Assembly (NCBI GenBank): GCA_004369085.1
Contig: ML210338.1
Span: 7,032-58,350, forward strand
Origin: Coprinopsis marcescibilis
Lineage: Eukaryota > Basidiomycota > Agaricomycetes > Agaricales > Psathyrellaceae
Direction: 5' to 3'
Length of the DNA: 51,319 nucleotides
The notes under the pieces: model-generated
Told to the model about the DNA's origin: nothing
Database searches by the model: none
What the model saw: the letters and a program-made list of their open reading frames with translations, nothing else
Program-made: the position numbers and the translations under genes
In this document: positions 23,553-35,145 of the stretch, one piece after another
Position numbering within the stretch: the first letter of the stretch is position 1
Layout of the letters: the number at the start of each line of letters is the position of its first letter

Positions 23553-26250
23553 ACAAGTAGCGTATGTGTCACAACTTCTAAATCGGTATGTAGCTTGTAG
23601 TAATATGTATGGTCCGGTGTTAGATCGGTCGCTTTAAACTTTAGGGTGGAAGAACTTTCCTTATGCATGCATCGGCGCTTATTCCATGTGACTTTTACAT
23701 ATCGCAAGTTCTTCACCATCAGATAACTGCAGATGACAGACTGAATGTACGCAGGAAAGGTAATGTTTCTGATTTCCGGGTCCCTCAATGGGGCTTGAGC
23801 GAAGATTGGAAAGGTATATCACTTCAGGTACACTTTCAAATCCATCGATCAACTGACGACGATTACCCTCCCTCCTCTCTGCCAACAGCTGTATCTTCCA
23901 ATGTCACAGCGCACCGAATTCGACCAAGTTCCATCTCATTTGTCAGACGCCACTCAACAGCCACAACTTGGACCTTCAGACGACGATAATATCCACTTTG
24001 AAGAAGCGGTGTCTGACAAAGGTGACCCATACAGAACTGGATTTGGAGGCCATGTTACCATAGATGGCGTCAGTCTCTCTATCGCTGCATCAGTAAGTAG
24101 ATTGGGCAATCGCAGTTTATATCTTTGTTGACCTTGCAATGACAGGCTACAGCGATGGGCTCAGAGCCTGCAACCACCGACACCTCCACGCCCGCGCCGC
24201 CCAAGCCCATCGACGTCGCTGCCTCTGCCTCCGCCTCTACGACGCTTAGCTCCTTCGCAGCTCAATCCAAATCAAAAGTAGGCTCCATCGATGTCGACTG
24301 GCAAGTCACTGTGCAAGGCGAAATCACAAACAAAGTGAAACGGACATGGCTCTCTGACGAAGAGTGCAGCGCCACCGCAATCCAGGGATACTTCATCGTG
24401 CACAACCCCGCGGCTCTGTTCTACAAATACACGCTCTACATCATGGTCGAGAAGTCCGCAGACTATTGGTTCATTGACGAGGAGGGCGATCGGTATTCGA
24501 TCCGTATCGTGAGGCCCAACAATGGGAAGACTCCCCATTTCATTTGGTACAACTCAAAGAAACCGGCCATAAAGCAGGTCGTGTATTTACTGCTAGAGTA
24601 GATACTACAAAGAGCACAAAGCGATTATTCTAATTTTTAACAAACAAGGGGAATTACAAAGAACAAGCGAGTTCCTGACATCTTGGGCCGTCCTTGGCAT
24701 TCGGCTGAGATAACAATCTCGTTCTCTCGTGAACGCAGAGGGTCGACCAACATGGGAGATATAACAAGATAAAAGATACAGTATTAAACTATCGTCGACA
24801 CGCCGAACTAAACAAGAATGGTAACCACCTCCCCCGTACACCACCTCCCTCGTACATCACCTCCACACCTAGCTCCCTACCCACCTCGTCTCCAACACTT
24901 TCAAATGCGCCATCCCACACGCCCCAACCGTCCAATCCTTCACACACCGATACTTTCTCTTCACCCCACACCCCTCAACCGCACACACCCCCGGTCCTCG
25001 ACCCGGCACAGCGCCACCACCCTCCACATCCATCGGCACACCCGCCCCCAGCTCAAGCTGGCGCTTCCGCACCCGCATACTCATCTGCATGCGCACATCC
25101 GGATCCGGTTCGCACTCGATCGCTTCCGCGCTGGGGCACTCCTCCGGAACCTCCCACGTAGGCAAGGCGGACGCAGGAACACTGAAACTCATCACCATCT
25201 TCCTCTCCACCCTTCCCGCGGCGGATTTCTCATGCTCCACATCCATCGCGTTCTCGTCTGTACCCGCCTTTGCGCTATCCTTGTCCTTATCGACATTGGG
25301 ATTGGCAATGGCGTGGGTGTCCCCGCCCGCACCAACATCAACATCCACAACCCTCGACACCCACCTATACATAGTCGGTACCGGCGCCTGCTCCACATAC
25401 TCCTCCTCCTCCACATCCACATCCTCCTCCCCCTCCTCCACATCGCCCTGCTCAACCTCCTCGCCCTCGGCCTCCTCAATCACCTCCTCCACAGCGGCGT
25501 TCTCATCCTTGGCCTTGGTGTTGGCAGAACGCACTTTGACGGCCTTGGCTTGCGCGATGGGTCGGGCGAAACGGGAGACGACACCGGTAGGGGTTGAGCT
25601 GCCGGGGAATGGCGAGTCGGCCGTGCCCATCCTTCGTGCTCGAGGCCGGGTCTGTTTCTTGAGTAGCCGGTTGATCGTCTCTGCCTGTAATAAACTTGAG
25701 TCAGAACATCGTCGCAGAGAAGAGGGACGCAGCGGGAACGCATGATTGTAAAAGCGACAGCAATGTATCGCAAAAAGAAAAAGGAATGCTCACCTTCTCA
25801 TCCTCCAACTTTTTCTCACTGAGATTCTTCCTCTTCCTCGCCGTTTCTTCCCTCTTCAACGCCAGTTCCATCTCCGAGAGGGGCTGCTTCTTCGGCCGAC
25901 TGGATTCTTCGAGCGTGACGTGCGAGGAATCGACCATGCTAGCGAGGACGGCCTGGCGGGTTGTCATGGGGCGTGCGCTCCCGCCGGTTGCGCCCAAGGC
26001 AGAGCCGGCGGTGGACGCAAGCTCGTCTTCAGACGAGGCGGCAGAGGGGTCGCTGTCACTGGGGTTTGAGACTGATTCTTCGGATTCGACTTGCTCCCTC
26101 AATGCTCGTGTTCTGACGTTGCGAGCTGGTGGCTTGACGACTCGAGGGGCAGCTGCTCGTTCTGGGAAAAGTTGGATAACATGTCAGAGAAGATGGGGTA
26201 CGGATAGGGTTTAGAAACTCACTACGTGGTGATGCCTGTGCTTTCCCTTT
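23500..26250. repeat. Segmental duplication block, copy with intact genes
   Basis: Direct counterpart of 1930-4600. It contains the two-exon DxDW gene and most of Ies2, both intact here. Its Ies2 3' half also matches 11872-13110. Confidence 0.8.
23901..24601 (+). CDS. DxDW-family protein, two exons, 215 aa
   Basis: Exon 1 (23901-24092) encodes an acidic, Gln/Asp-rich N-terminus with KGDPYRTGF. A canonical CA|GTAAGT donor and a TGACAG acceptor join it in frame to exon 2 (24146-24601). Exon 2 holds a Thr/Ser/Ala-rich linker, then the core: DVDWQVTV, IQGYFIVHNPAALFYKYTLYI, YWFIDEEGDRYSIRIV and HFIWYNSKKPAIKQV. Length agrees with the single-exon relatives. This is the intact partner of 2303-3000. 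It converges with the Ies2 gene on the other strand (268 bases between stops). A soluble protein of unknown function. Confidence 0.75.
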
Positions 26251-26997
26251 TCCTTTGGCGTTGCCCCTCCCGTTCGACCTTGGTGGGGGGACGTCCTCAT
26301 CTAGTTCGGCAGGGGTAGCGGATCCCCCAGCGGTGCTGTTACTTGAGCTCAAAACGATGTTGTTTCCCATCTTAAGCTTAATCTTGAGCGCAGGTGCAGC
26401 AACCTGTTTGGCCTTCTTCCGGCGTTGGCTGCCTCTGGGAGTGTTGTGGTATTCTTCATCCTAAGGAAGAAAGTCAGGCTGAATAAAGTGGAACTAGGGA
26501 GCGAGACATACAGCTGAAGCTTCTATTTGGTCTTCCATGGCGGCATCGCTGTCCTCGTCCTCGCCATTGGCACCTGCGGGTATCCCGGGTTTGCCATCCA
26601 CGTCGACGTCTGCGTCTCCGTCAGCATCGACATCCACGTCTACATCCACTTCCTCCTCGCCATCAGCGTCGTCGTCTGCATCTTCATCCACGACGACCCT
26701 GCCTCGCGCAGACCGGCGGTGCTGCTGGTAGGAGGTCGACACTCGCGGCTGCATGTCGTCCTCCTCTTCCTCCTCCTCCATATCGTCGTTATTATGCGAT
26801 GAACCCCCAGAAACGTCCATATCGTCGTCCGACTCCATCTGCATGTCTATATTCTTCGCCGCACGGGCAGCAGCAGCACGGCGGGAAGGCGTGTGCGTCG
26901 GTGTGGTGGTCACGATGGCAGAAGCAGTCCCCCGCCGCGATGAAGTGGCAGCAGCAGCGGCAGCAGCGGCAGAACGTGTTTGGCGTCGAGGAGGCAT
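24869..26997 (-). CDS. INO80 chromatin-remodelling complex subunit B (Ies2), 635 aa
   Basis: Four exons (26997-26512, 26460-26223, 26161-25794, 25684-24869) join in frame. Exon 1 encodes a basic start (MPPRRQTRSAA) and a long Asp/Glu-rich stretch. Exon 3 ends with the PAPA-1-like region (ELALKREETARKRKNLSEKK), which continues as ETINRLLKKQ in exon 4. After an acidic linker come MYRWVS, MSFSVPAS and a zf-HIT finger (CAVEGCG, YRC, ACGMAHLK) at the very C-terminus. This is the architecture of Ies2/INO80B, a nuclear subunit that supports the ATPase and nucleosome-sliding activity of INO80. It is the only intact copy of three in the window and presumably the working gene. Confidence 0.88.
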
Positions 26998-26999
26998 AG

Positions 27000-27640
27000 T
27001 CGGAGACGACGGTGAAGAGCAAAGGTTACCACGACGGGTTTGGCGTTCCAAAACGTTCGATATGCCAGTTGAATTTCCCACCCGCGCAAGAAATTGGTCA
27101 GGTGTAGAAGGGTGACCGGTGAAACGTATACAAGGTTAACGTCAACAGGGTTTATTGATCAGTGATGGAAGCAAGACTGATATATACCATTCTGCTCACC
27201 GCTACCCGACCCTTCGTCATATCTTGGATATCCTCCTGCCTCGACCTTGGTGCTTGCCATTCTTTCGGTTCTCCCAGGTGCGAGCTTACCGGACGGGTTA
27301 GTACTGATATGAAATCGTGTTGATCAGTGCTGTAGATTAAAAGCAGTTGGACTAGATGTTATAGATGCAACAGGTGCGAAGAAAGGAAGCCGAGATTCGT
27401 CTGTGTTGCTGGCAATGCATGTCCAATGTCGACGACGAGCTCGATGCCTCAACCACCGACGGCGATGTCCGAGACAAATCTTATCTTATCTCACCCGACT
27501 CGGTTGCTCAAAAGCACGGTACAGCTCCAACTTCCCTCAGAAAAACTTCATCCTGCGCTTGCATGATGGACATTTCTTGTCGAAAAATAAGAACTACAAC
27601 CACCGAATTCTGGCTTGCTTGGCAAGTCGAACGAGGTAAA
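27000..27640. other. Intergenic, Ies2 upstream region
   Basis: Promoter side of Ies2 and the approach to the tRNA gene. No conserved frame. Confidence 0.4.
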
Positions 27641-27643
27641 AAT

Positions 27644-27730
27644 TCGGGTACGGGGAATCGAACCCCGAGCTGCCGCGGACACTCCTCAACAGATGAGAGG
27701 CGGCAATGTTAGCCGTTACACCATACCCGA
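27644..27730 (-). tRNA. tRNA-Glu(CTC) with intron
   Basis: The acceptor stem TCGGGTA pairs perfectly with TACCCGA. The A box is TGGTGTAACGG and the B box GGTTCGATTCC. The anticodon stem GCCGC/GCGGC encloses a loop starting CTCTCA (anticodon CTC), followed by an intron of roughly 15 bases at the usual position after base 37. The T-run TTTTT just downstream serves as the Pol III terminator. Confidence 0.85.
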
Positions 27731-27925
27731 TGTGTTAATCTGTTGCTGGCGTTCCATCTCTGCCTGAGCGCTCCGCAACGCACTGTTCCAGTTTCTCACA
27801 TTCAACCACTTAAATGCTGAAAGACTTAGAAGTTTGAAAGAACCAGGTTAATCGAAATTCCAGTAATCAAACGCTAAAATACACCTATCAAGCGAACACT
27901 GTCTGCGAAGCTCAAGCCTCAACAT

Positions 27926-29453
27926 TCAAGTCCACAAACCCATCGCCTCTTCGGATTTACCAAAGTACCTATCACCCTTGACCTCGCTCTTCTCAACAAT
28001 GGCAGTGATCTCTGCGAAATCTTCCTTGGACAATTTAATTTCTCCTGCCGCGAGGTTTTCGAGGGTTCTGGACGCTTTCCTGTTAACAGTTCCAATTCAG
28101 ATATGCCAGAACAATACTTCTACTATGAGTGTACAAAGAGAACACTCACGAGGAACCGGGGAGGGGCACGACGTTTGGACCAAGATGCTTGACCCAGGCG
28201 ATACAAAGCTGTGCATTCGTCACTTCAACGCTCTTGGCGATGGTACTCAGCTCATCGACGATGGCCATGTTGTGCTCGAAGTACTTCTCCTTTAGGCGCG
28301 AGAGGTGTCTGCGGAAGTCGTCCGCTTGAAGATCAGACACGCTCTTGAATCGCCCAGTCAAGAAGCCACGTCCGAGCGGCCTGTGTAGTGTGTATCGTGC
28401 AATCAGTACTCAGATGCACCGATGATGACTCGGATGTGAAGACGCACGAGTAGGCGATGACGGAGACACCCAGCTCTTTGGACGCCTCGAGGAGGTCTTC
28501 TGTTCGTACGACCACGGGCTGATCTCAACCTCCGCAGCAGTAATCGGATGTACCTTTCGAACAAAAACAAACGGGGAACTGCGTTAGACTCTGACGACAC
28601 GATGATGCAAGTAAAGGTCAAAGAAAGCATACCGCATGAGCTTTTCTTAACGTGGCGCCTGTGATCTCTGAGAGGCCGATATGGTCGAACTTGCCTTCAT
28701 TCTTGAGGGTGACGAGGTTCGCCATGAGCTCTTCGAGGGGTATCGACCGGTCGATGCGAGCGGGCTGGTAGAGGTCCATCTTCTTGTTCGGCCCGAGGGC
28801 TCTGGTGATGTTGTCCACGCTGGCCCGCAGAAACTCGAGGCTAAAGATAACGATAACCCCACATAGTGAATGAGATACTGCAATGTAACTTAGGGCACTG
28901 ACAGGACGTACGATCCATGAGGCTGCATTTGCTTATCCATCGCTCCCTTGACAGAAAGGAAGGTCTTGCTGGCGTATTCGGGGTACGTGGCGTAGAACCT
29001 AGAGAGTAGCTCGAGGTTGGCAGTGCCTAGGTCCAGGGAATAGAATTCTCCTGAATGGTGGGACGTAGGGGTAATCGTTAGCTGATTGAGGTGTTACAGT
29101 TCAAGGTTCGACTGAAATGATACCCACCGGCGTTCAGAAACATCTTGGTGCCGGGAGGGAGGGCGTCTACTCCTGATTTAATGGATTCGAAGCATTGCTC
29201 ATCCGAGTGGACTTCTGGCTTCCATCTGTAGCAGAGAGCGTTGGTTTTTTATGGTCAGCTTGAAGGGGGAATGCAGGGGGCGCTGTGCATTAACATACAC
29301 CATCATCATCAAGCCATGCTAAAGACAAGGGAGGCACATCGTCAGCAAGATGGCTTAGATAGGGATTTGAGCGCTGCTTACAGCGACAGTTCCGATTTGA
29401 ACATCAGAGTCGGTCCCTCCGAGTTTAGTAGTAGTTTGGATAGGGTTAGACAT
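27926..29453 (-). CDS. Aldo-keto reductase, pyridoxal-reductase-like, with one-base frameshift
   Basis: Eight exons (29453-29382, 29318-29299, 29225-29128, 29050-28912, 28840-28633, 28553-28448, 28380-28150, 28079-27926) give about 342 residues, the usual AKR length. Visible are IGTVAHGLMMMVW, FLNAGEFYSL (catalytic Tyr position), FLSVKGAM, IDLYQPARID-like MDLYQPARIDRSIP, IGLSEIT and PLGRGFLTGRFKS. The family reduces pyridoxal or other small carbonyls with NADPH in the cytosol. In exon 6 the frame shifts by one base between EVEISPW and EDLLEASKELGVSVIAYS (about 28505-28530). Exon arithmetic also shows one base missing. Either a sequencing error or a recent inactivating deletion. Confidence 0.8.
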
Positions 29454-29459
29454 GTTAAT

Positions 29460-30140
29460 GCGAATAGTCAGTTATTGGAAGGTGAGATTATAAGAGGGCT
29501 GAAGGAATGTGGAGCAGTAGCCAAATGTCAAGCGCTTTTTATACCTACCAATGTCCCCAAAAACCGGCATAGATTGAAAGGCACCAGGTAAGCGCAGGTT
29601 GGTCAGGATAACAAGCATTCATGTCATTTCTTCCACAGAACTTGCTGCGGAGTATCTGTGGCTTCATACCGGCCATTGGGAAGTGACGCGTTTGGCCGGC
29701 AGCACAGAAACGAAACTAAAGTCGCGTTGTTCTTGCCTTCTGCACCCCTAATTAAGCTGTGGGAGTCCGTAAAGCCCGTCAAACACCCGCCGGGTACAGT
29801 TGAATCCAATCAGCTTTGAGCGAATATTCGATATATGAGTAGGCAACAATTGGTAACAAGTCACGGTAGTTGACCACACGTCCACCCCGACTCTTCTGGA
29901 TCGTATCATCACTACCTATAGATGGCTGACCACATTGACAGGCCCCTTCTGTTACTGCCCGGTCACTGTCTGCGAGGGCAGCAAATATGCCTCTAATTAA
30001 AAGAAGCCCATTCGCTTCCACCACTAACAAAAGCCAAAAATGAAACACAAAATGGGTTTACAGTCATCTGGATCAATTGCAGAAACTTGACGGTACTTGA
30101 GTGGTGTACAAAAGTGATACAGAGAGCAAATTCAGGAAGA
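29460..30140. other. Intergenic
   Basis: Promoter side of the reductase and 3' side of the BTB gene; no frame of interest. Confidence 0.4.
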
Positions 30141-30150
30141 CGCAGACATG

Positions 30151-31329
30151 CTACTCATACTGTTTGATCTCGTCCCCAAAGTACTTTTCGATCAGCATAT
30201 CAACGGTAGGCTCTATGTAAACTCGAATCTGGCCGGTGGATGACGCATTCACTTTACAAGAAGTGCAAACGACGTTGGCGTTGTGCAACGCGTACTGTCG
30301 GCACTGATCTCGGACGCAGATGATGGAGCTCCAGCCCAGGACCAGCTCGGACCCAGGGGTTCCCCCACCGTACGTGAACGTGAGATCGGTGATGGCACTC
30401 CCAATCCCACAGTACCGGCAGTTCTGGCTTGTGGTTTTGTATAACGGCTCGGTGGTCTTGCATGAGGCGCAGCGAATGGTCTGGAATCTCAGCCATTGAA
30501 CCCCATTGCCCTCTGCGCAGTGGTGCGGCCGCTTGGCATCATGCTCGCGTATCGCGAATATGTGTGCCGCACAGTCCCATCCGACTAGCGCGCCCAGATC
30601 GTCAACTTCGAGGGGAGACTTCTGCACGAGTGCTTTAATCCCTTCCTTGAACCATCCGCCAACACGGTACTCCTTCGCCAGTTGGAGCTTCTCCATCGCG
30701 GACATCGCGAGGTCCGTCTTTGACAAGCATTCGATTGCATGATTCCTAAGCTGTTCACGTCGAGTACACCGTCAGTAACACATCGCAGAACCCCAGTTCC
30801 AATAAACATGGCTACATACCTTGTCCATCTTCCAAATCGTCGTCAACTTCAAGACGCTCATCCACTCTTCCTTCTTTAGATCGAGCTTGATGCCTTCTTT
30901 CGCAATGAACATGCTGGGTCTACAAGCACTCCCTCAGTTCTCGAAGTCACAACACACAACACATCGACGAAGACGCACATCGGGTACATCACCTTGAGCA
31001 ACGACTCGAAATCCACCTTCTTCAAATCGGGAAGGTCGATGGGGTGTGATTTGTCCCGTCCAGCTTCGAGCTCTGCCGTCCCGCTGGGTAGCTGGAACGC
31101 ATCAGTAAAGACTAAATCAGATGCGGCTGTGAATCCACTTCGAGGGACGCAAAATAGTTCGTCCTCGACCTAATCATGCAGTAAGAGATCATCGATGACC
31201 GAATCGATTGCCGTCAGTACGGGCGCGGGCAGGATAAGCTTGATTACGAACCTTGAACCAGATAGGCTCCCAACAGAAAAGGTTGTTGAACTTGGGCGGG
31301 TCTCCTCCTGGAGTTGATGCGTTATCCAT
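30151..31329 (-). CDS. BTB/POZ-domain protein with Cys-rich C-terminus, 320 aa
   Basis: Four exons (31329-31252, 31169-30979, 30913-30820, 30750-30151) join in frame. The BTB part spans roughly residues 15-100: FNNLFCWEPIWFK, VEDELFCVPRSGF, DAFQLPSGTAELEAGRDKS and FESLLKVMYPM. Helical LKKEEWMSVLKLTTIWKM follows. The last exon has a helical region, GWDCAAHIFAIREHD, then Cys pairs (CASC, CRYC, CVRDQC, CTSC) that look like zinc ribbons, ending near YFGDEIKQYE. BTB proteins of this kind form large families in Agaricomycetes; they dimerise and may act as cullin-3 adaptors. The substrate is unknown. Tandem with a close paralogue at 32102-33276. Confidence 0.82.
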
Positions 31330-31587
31330 TCTGGTTGAACGTAAGTAGAGTAGGGGGGTGTTGTAAAAGCGAGAGAGGTCAACGCACCTCTTTAATAGCT
31401 AGCTTGGCCAGCTGATCATGTTCAACACGAGGCGGAATGGTCCCACGTCTATTTTAAGCGCGCGTCACGATGGCCTCCACGTTCCCTTCCCATTCAACCT
31501 TTCATCAATCCATAGTCTTCTCCGCAGTACATTTCGCACATCCGCCGACTCCACGCGGAGCTGTACATGCGTGAAAGAGACTTCAAG

Positions 31588-31664
31588 TCCAATATGGTGT
31601 AACGGCTAACATTACCGCCTTTCATGAGAACGCGGTAGCTCGGGGTTCGATTCCCCGTATCGGA
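31588..31664 (+). tRNA. tRNA-Glu(TTC) with short intron
   Basis: Acceptor stem TCCAATA against TATCGGA (one A-C mismatch), A box TGGTGTAACGG, B box GGTTCGATTCC. The stem ACCGC/GCGGT closes a loop beginning CTTTCA (anticodon TTC). The loop is longer than seven bases, which implies a small intron. A T-rich run follows. Confidence 0.75.
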
Positions 31665-31679
31665 ATCTTTTGAGCTGTG

Positions 31680-32095
31680 CAACATGTGTTTCAATTTCAT
31701 CCACGTTACGTACCACCCTCTCTGTCAGTGTCTGTATTTGAAGCTTGTTAACAAATTACATTACCATCTTTTGCCCATTGTAAGGATGACACATATATGC
31801 GCGTGTCCGATCAGTAGACTAGGCATTCTACCTTGTACTGTAACCACGACCATCACCCGTATAGACGTTGTCCATATCAGCTTGTCTGTGTGCGTCTAGT
31901 GTTTTCTGTGTATCGCCGACACAGTCTTCCACCCATTGCTCCTTCTAATTACGATAGACTAAGAAAGGTGTATCGAATGATCATTCCTGTTAACTGCATA
32001 ACGCATTTTGGTACAGTGGTCAACCCTCGTGAGTCGTCGCTCGTTCTCATTCTCAGAGGGTTCAACATTGGTTCAACCGATACGTATTTACGTGA
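31680..32095. other. Intergenic
   Basis: Between the tRNA and the end of the next BTB gene; no supported frame. Confidence 0.4.
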
Positions 32096-32101
32096 ATACA
32101 T

Positions 32102-33276
32102 TCAAGAAGACACGGACATAATATCACACTGTTTGATCTCGTCTCCAAAGTACTTATCGACCAGCTGATCAACTGTAGGCTCAATAAATACTCGAACATG
32201 GCCCATTACAGTAGCATGACAAGAGGTGCAAGCGCCGACATGCCCCCCGTGATGGGCGATCTGGGACTGGCCCCAGCACCCCGGTTTTGTGCAATGGATT
32301 GAATTTATTGCCACGACCTGCTCGGTCCCTGGGTTTCCGCCTGTGACTATTATGAACGTCCGATCGGTAGTACCTGTCTCATTCCCACTGCACAGGCAGA
32401 TCTGGCTTTCACCTGTATATAACGGTGAGGTAGTGTTGCATGCGGCGCAGCGGATTGAATGGAATCTCAGCCACTGGACCCCATTTCCATCAGTACAATG
32501 CTTCTTTGGCCGTCGGAGATCATGTTCCCGAATAGCGAATATGTGTGCCACAGAGTCCCAACCCAGTAGGAGGCCCAGTTCGTCAACTGAGGGGCTTGGT
32601 TCCTGAACGAGTGCCTTGATCCCTTCTTTAACCCATCCCTCAATGTGGTATTCCCTCGCTAGGCGAATCTTCTCGACCGGGGACATAGTGTTGTCCAGCC
32701 TCGACAAACAATCGATCGCAATATCCCTCAGCTATCCGCGTGGAGTGCATTAGTGTCATACCATGGAGCGGTGGATACATCTCATACCTTGACCATCTTC
32801 CATTTTGTCGTCAACTTCAAAACATTCATCAACTCCTCCATTCCGAGATCGAGCTTGATACCTTCTTTCGCGATGACCATATTGGTCCTACAACTCATGC
32901 TTCAGTCCGCGGATACATGAAACACATCGAAAGAAGACGTACACGGGTTGAGCAAAGATTCGAAGTCTGTCTTGCGCAGATCTGAAAGGACGATAGGATA
33001 TGTTTTGTCCCGCCCGGCTCCAACCTCTGTATTTGCAGTTCCGCTAGGTAGTTGGAACACATCGGCAAAGAATTCAGGAGTGAATCCGCTCCGAGGGACA
33101 CAAAACAGTTCGTCCTCGACCTGATCATTGAGTAGGAATACACCGATGGCCGATCGTACCGTCAGTAAGGGCATTGCAAAGGAGAGACTTCTGACACAAA
33201 CCTTGACCCAGATGGACTCCCAACAGAAAAGGTCGTTGAACTTGAGCGGGTCTACTCCTGGGGTTGCACCATCCAT
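32102..33276 (-). CDS. BTB/POZ-domain protein with Cys-rich C-terminus, 326 aa
   Basis: Exons 33276-33202, 33120-32945, 32887-32788 and 32731-32102 join in frame with the same phases as its neighbour. BTB core: FNDLFCWESIWVK, VEDELFCVPRSGF, DVFQLPSGTANTE, FESLLN. The usual LLKVMYP end of the core reads LLNP here, so one core helix is slightly shortened. The middle has MEELMNVLKLTTKWKM. The C-terminus has GWDSVAHIFAIREHD, Cys pairs (CAAC, a CLC motif, CTKPGC, CTSC) and YFGDEIKQC. Very likely a tandem duplicate of 30151-31329. It is divergently arranged (465 bases between starts) with a third BTB gene, so they may share promoter elements. Confidence 0.8.
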
Positions 33277-33740
33277 TCTGGATGGACTTGGGTACAGAAG
33301 TGGTACTTACGATAAAGGCACACCTTTTATATTATTGGTCTAGATTGACGGTTGATAAGATTCGAATGCGAGGCGGAATGTCCCACTTCTATTTTAATCG
33401 TGCGTCATGATTGCCTCCATAGCACAACTGGAGGTCCCTTTCACCGTAACAAAAGAAAGACCATGAGATAGTGGAGGACATTTAATATGCGAGCAGCGAT
33501 ACTGTATTCCAGGGTCAGTGGTCACAAAGGCTCAGACAGACTATTGGTAGACGCAGTCCAGTCAACTCCATGTCCCTCCTCGTGGTCTTCGAAGACCAGG
33601 TGACCAACAACTGCGGCCTCGTGCGAGGCAACGCGCGCTTCTTGAGAATTCTTATCGATGGTCCCTTGTGCCACTGTCGCCTAACGTTTGGTACTTTCTT
33701 CGAACTCTCATCTTCATCGTCTTTTATAATCTTACGCTAC

Positions 33741-34965
33741 ATGGCCGATCCCGTTGTTGCTCCTCGTGCGGAAAATGAGTATCCATACAAGGTGAACGAG
33801 CTTTTTCGGTCAGAGCATATTTGGTTCAGGGTAGGTGATGTGTGCGACATACATTCAATGTAGACGATACCAAGAATCTGTCTTACCTAGGTCGAGGACG
33901 AGCTCTTCTGCGTCGCAAGAAATGAACTCGCAGCGTCCTCTGAGGTATTTTCGGACATGTTTCTTCTTCCGACCGCAGAAGGACTGGCGGATGGGCGTGA
34001 CAAGAGTAACGCAGTATTCCTTGAAGGCCAGAAGAAATCGGACTTTCTCGCACTGTTGAAGGTCATATACCCAACGTGAATCCTTTGTTTTATGCATGTC
34101 ATGGCTGGACTCTGGAGCTAACGCGATGTTCTCAGATTTCGCGCATTGAGGTCAAGCTCGTCATTGGAATTTAGGATTGGTCTCTCGAAAGAGGAATGGA
34201 TAGGAGTTTTAAAGCTTTCGACGATGTGGGACATGAAGGAAGTGAGTTTTATTCTGGTAGTTCACTGGTCAATGATGGATCTGGACGTGATAGGCTGATA
34301 CGCTATAGATACGCGACTTTAGCATCAAGATGCTTCAGGAACGCCACGATCTAAGCGCAGTGGATATGATTCAGCTGGCTAGGGCTTGCAGCATTGGGTC
34401 ATGGTTGAAGCAAGGTGCCGTTCGACTCGCCGAGTCGGATGAATCGATGCCACTGCAAACCCTCACGGACCTTGGTTGGGAAACTGCCGCTATCGTCCTC
34501 AGCATCAGAGACCGCTCAAGATGCTCGCCAACACGACTCACTAACACCATTCTCGCTCAATCCATCCAATGCGGACGCTGCGACAGTCCTTTCCCTCTCC
34601 TCCCGCTTGACCAGGCGAACAGCACAACCACTAAACAGTGCAAGTGCGACTATCGTATTACTCTGCGGACTGTGCTGCGGCTTAAAGGACACCCGCATGC
34701 TGGTGAAAATGGGGTTCGTATCTGTATAGACGACATTTGTTGTCTTGATACGGACCAGCGTCGATCCACAGGGCATCGGGGTCCAATTTTCTCAGGTCCA
34801 TTTACGTGTCGGCTATGCGCCTCGGTTACTACTATGGGCAGAGGTGACACCGTGCGCATAACCCCAGTGGAGAAACCTCGCCGAAGTTTCATAGAAGAGC
34901 TGGTCTCCGAACATTTTGGGGCAAAAATCGAAGATTACGACAAGAGCTTTCCCCCCAGCGTTTAA
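33741..34965 (+). CDS. BTB/POZ-domain protein with Cys-rich C-terminus, 345 aa
   Basis: Exons 33741-33830, 33891-34075, 34136-34241 and 34309-34965 join in frame. The BTB core reads FRSEHIWFR, VEDELFCVARNE, EVFSDMFLLPTAEG, DFLALLKVIYP. Then come LSKEEWIGVLKLSTMWDM and a longer last exon with LGWETAAIVLSIRDR, Cys pairs (CGRCDS, CKCD, CRLC) and SEHFGAKIEDYDK near the end. It is more divergent than the two minus-strand copies but has the same intron positions. The gene ends 180 bases from the convergent Cys-cluster gene. Confidence 0.8.
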
Positions 34966-35145
34966 ACTTTTACGGTATAACGCTGCCATTGCTGCGACCC
35001 TGCGACTTTAACATCTCTCAGTTCGGGATGTAGGAGCTATTTATCTCGAGTAGGGTTAAAATTGTAGTTTGTCTGACTGTGGTAGTACAATGTATGAGTC
35101 CGTTTCTTGACTTTCCTTCCCCAAAATAGCGTAAAAGCTATTCAG

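Noticed and set aside
24818..25597. 259-residue plus-strand frame rich in His, Pro, Arg and Leu
   Set aside because: It is the antisense shadow of the Ies2 last exon; its composition comes from the complement of acidic and Val/Asp repeats. The same shadow appears at 3279-3965 and 11908-12516 over the pseudogenes.
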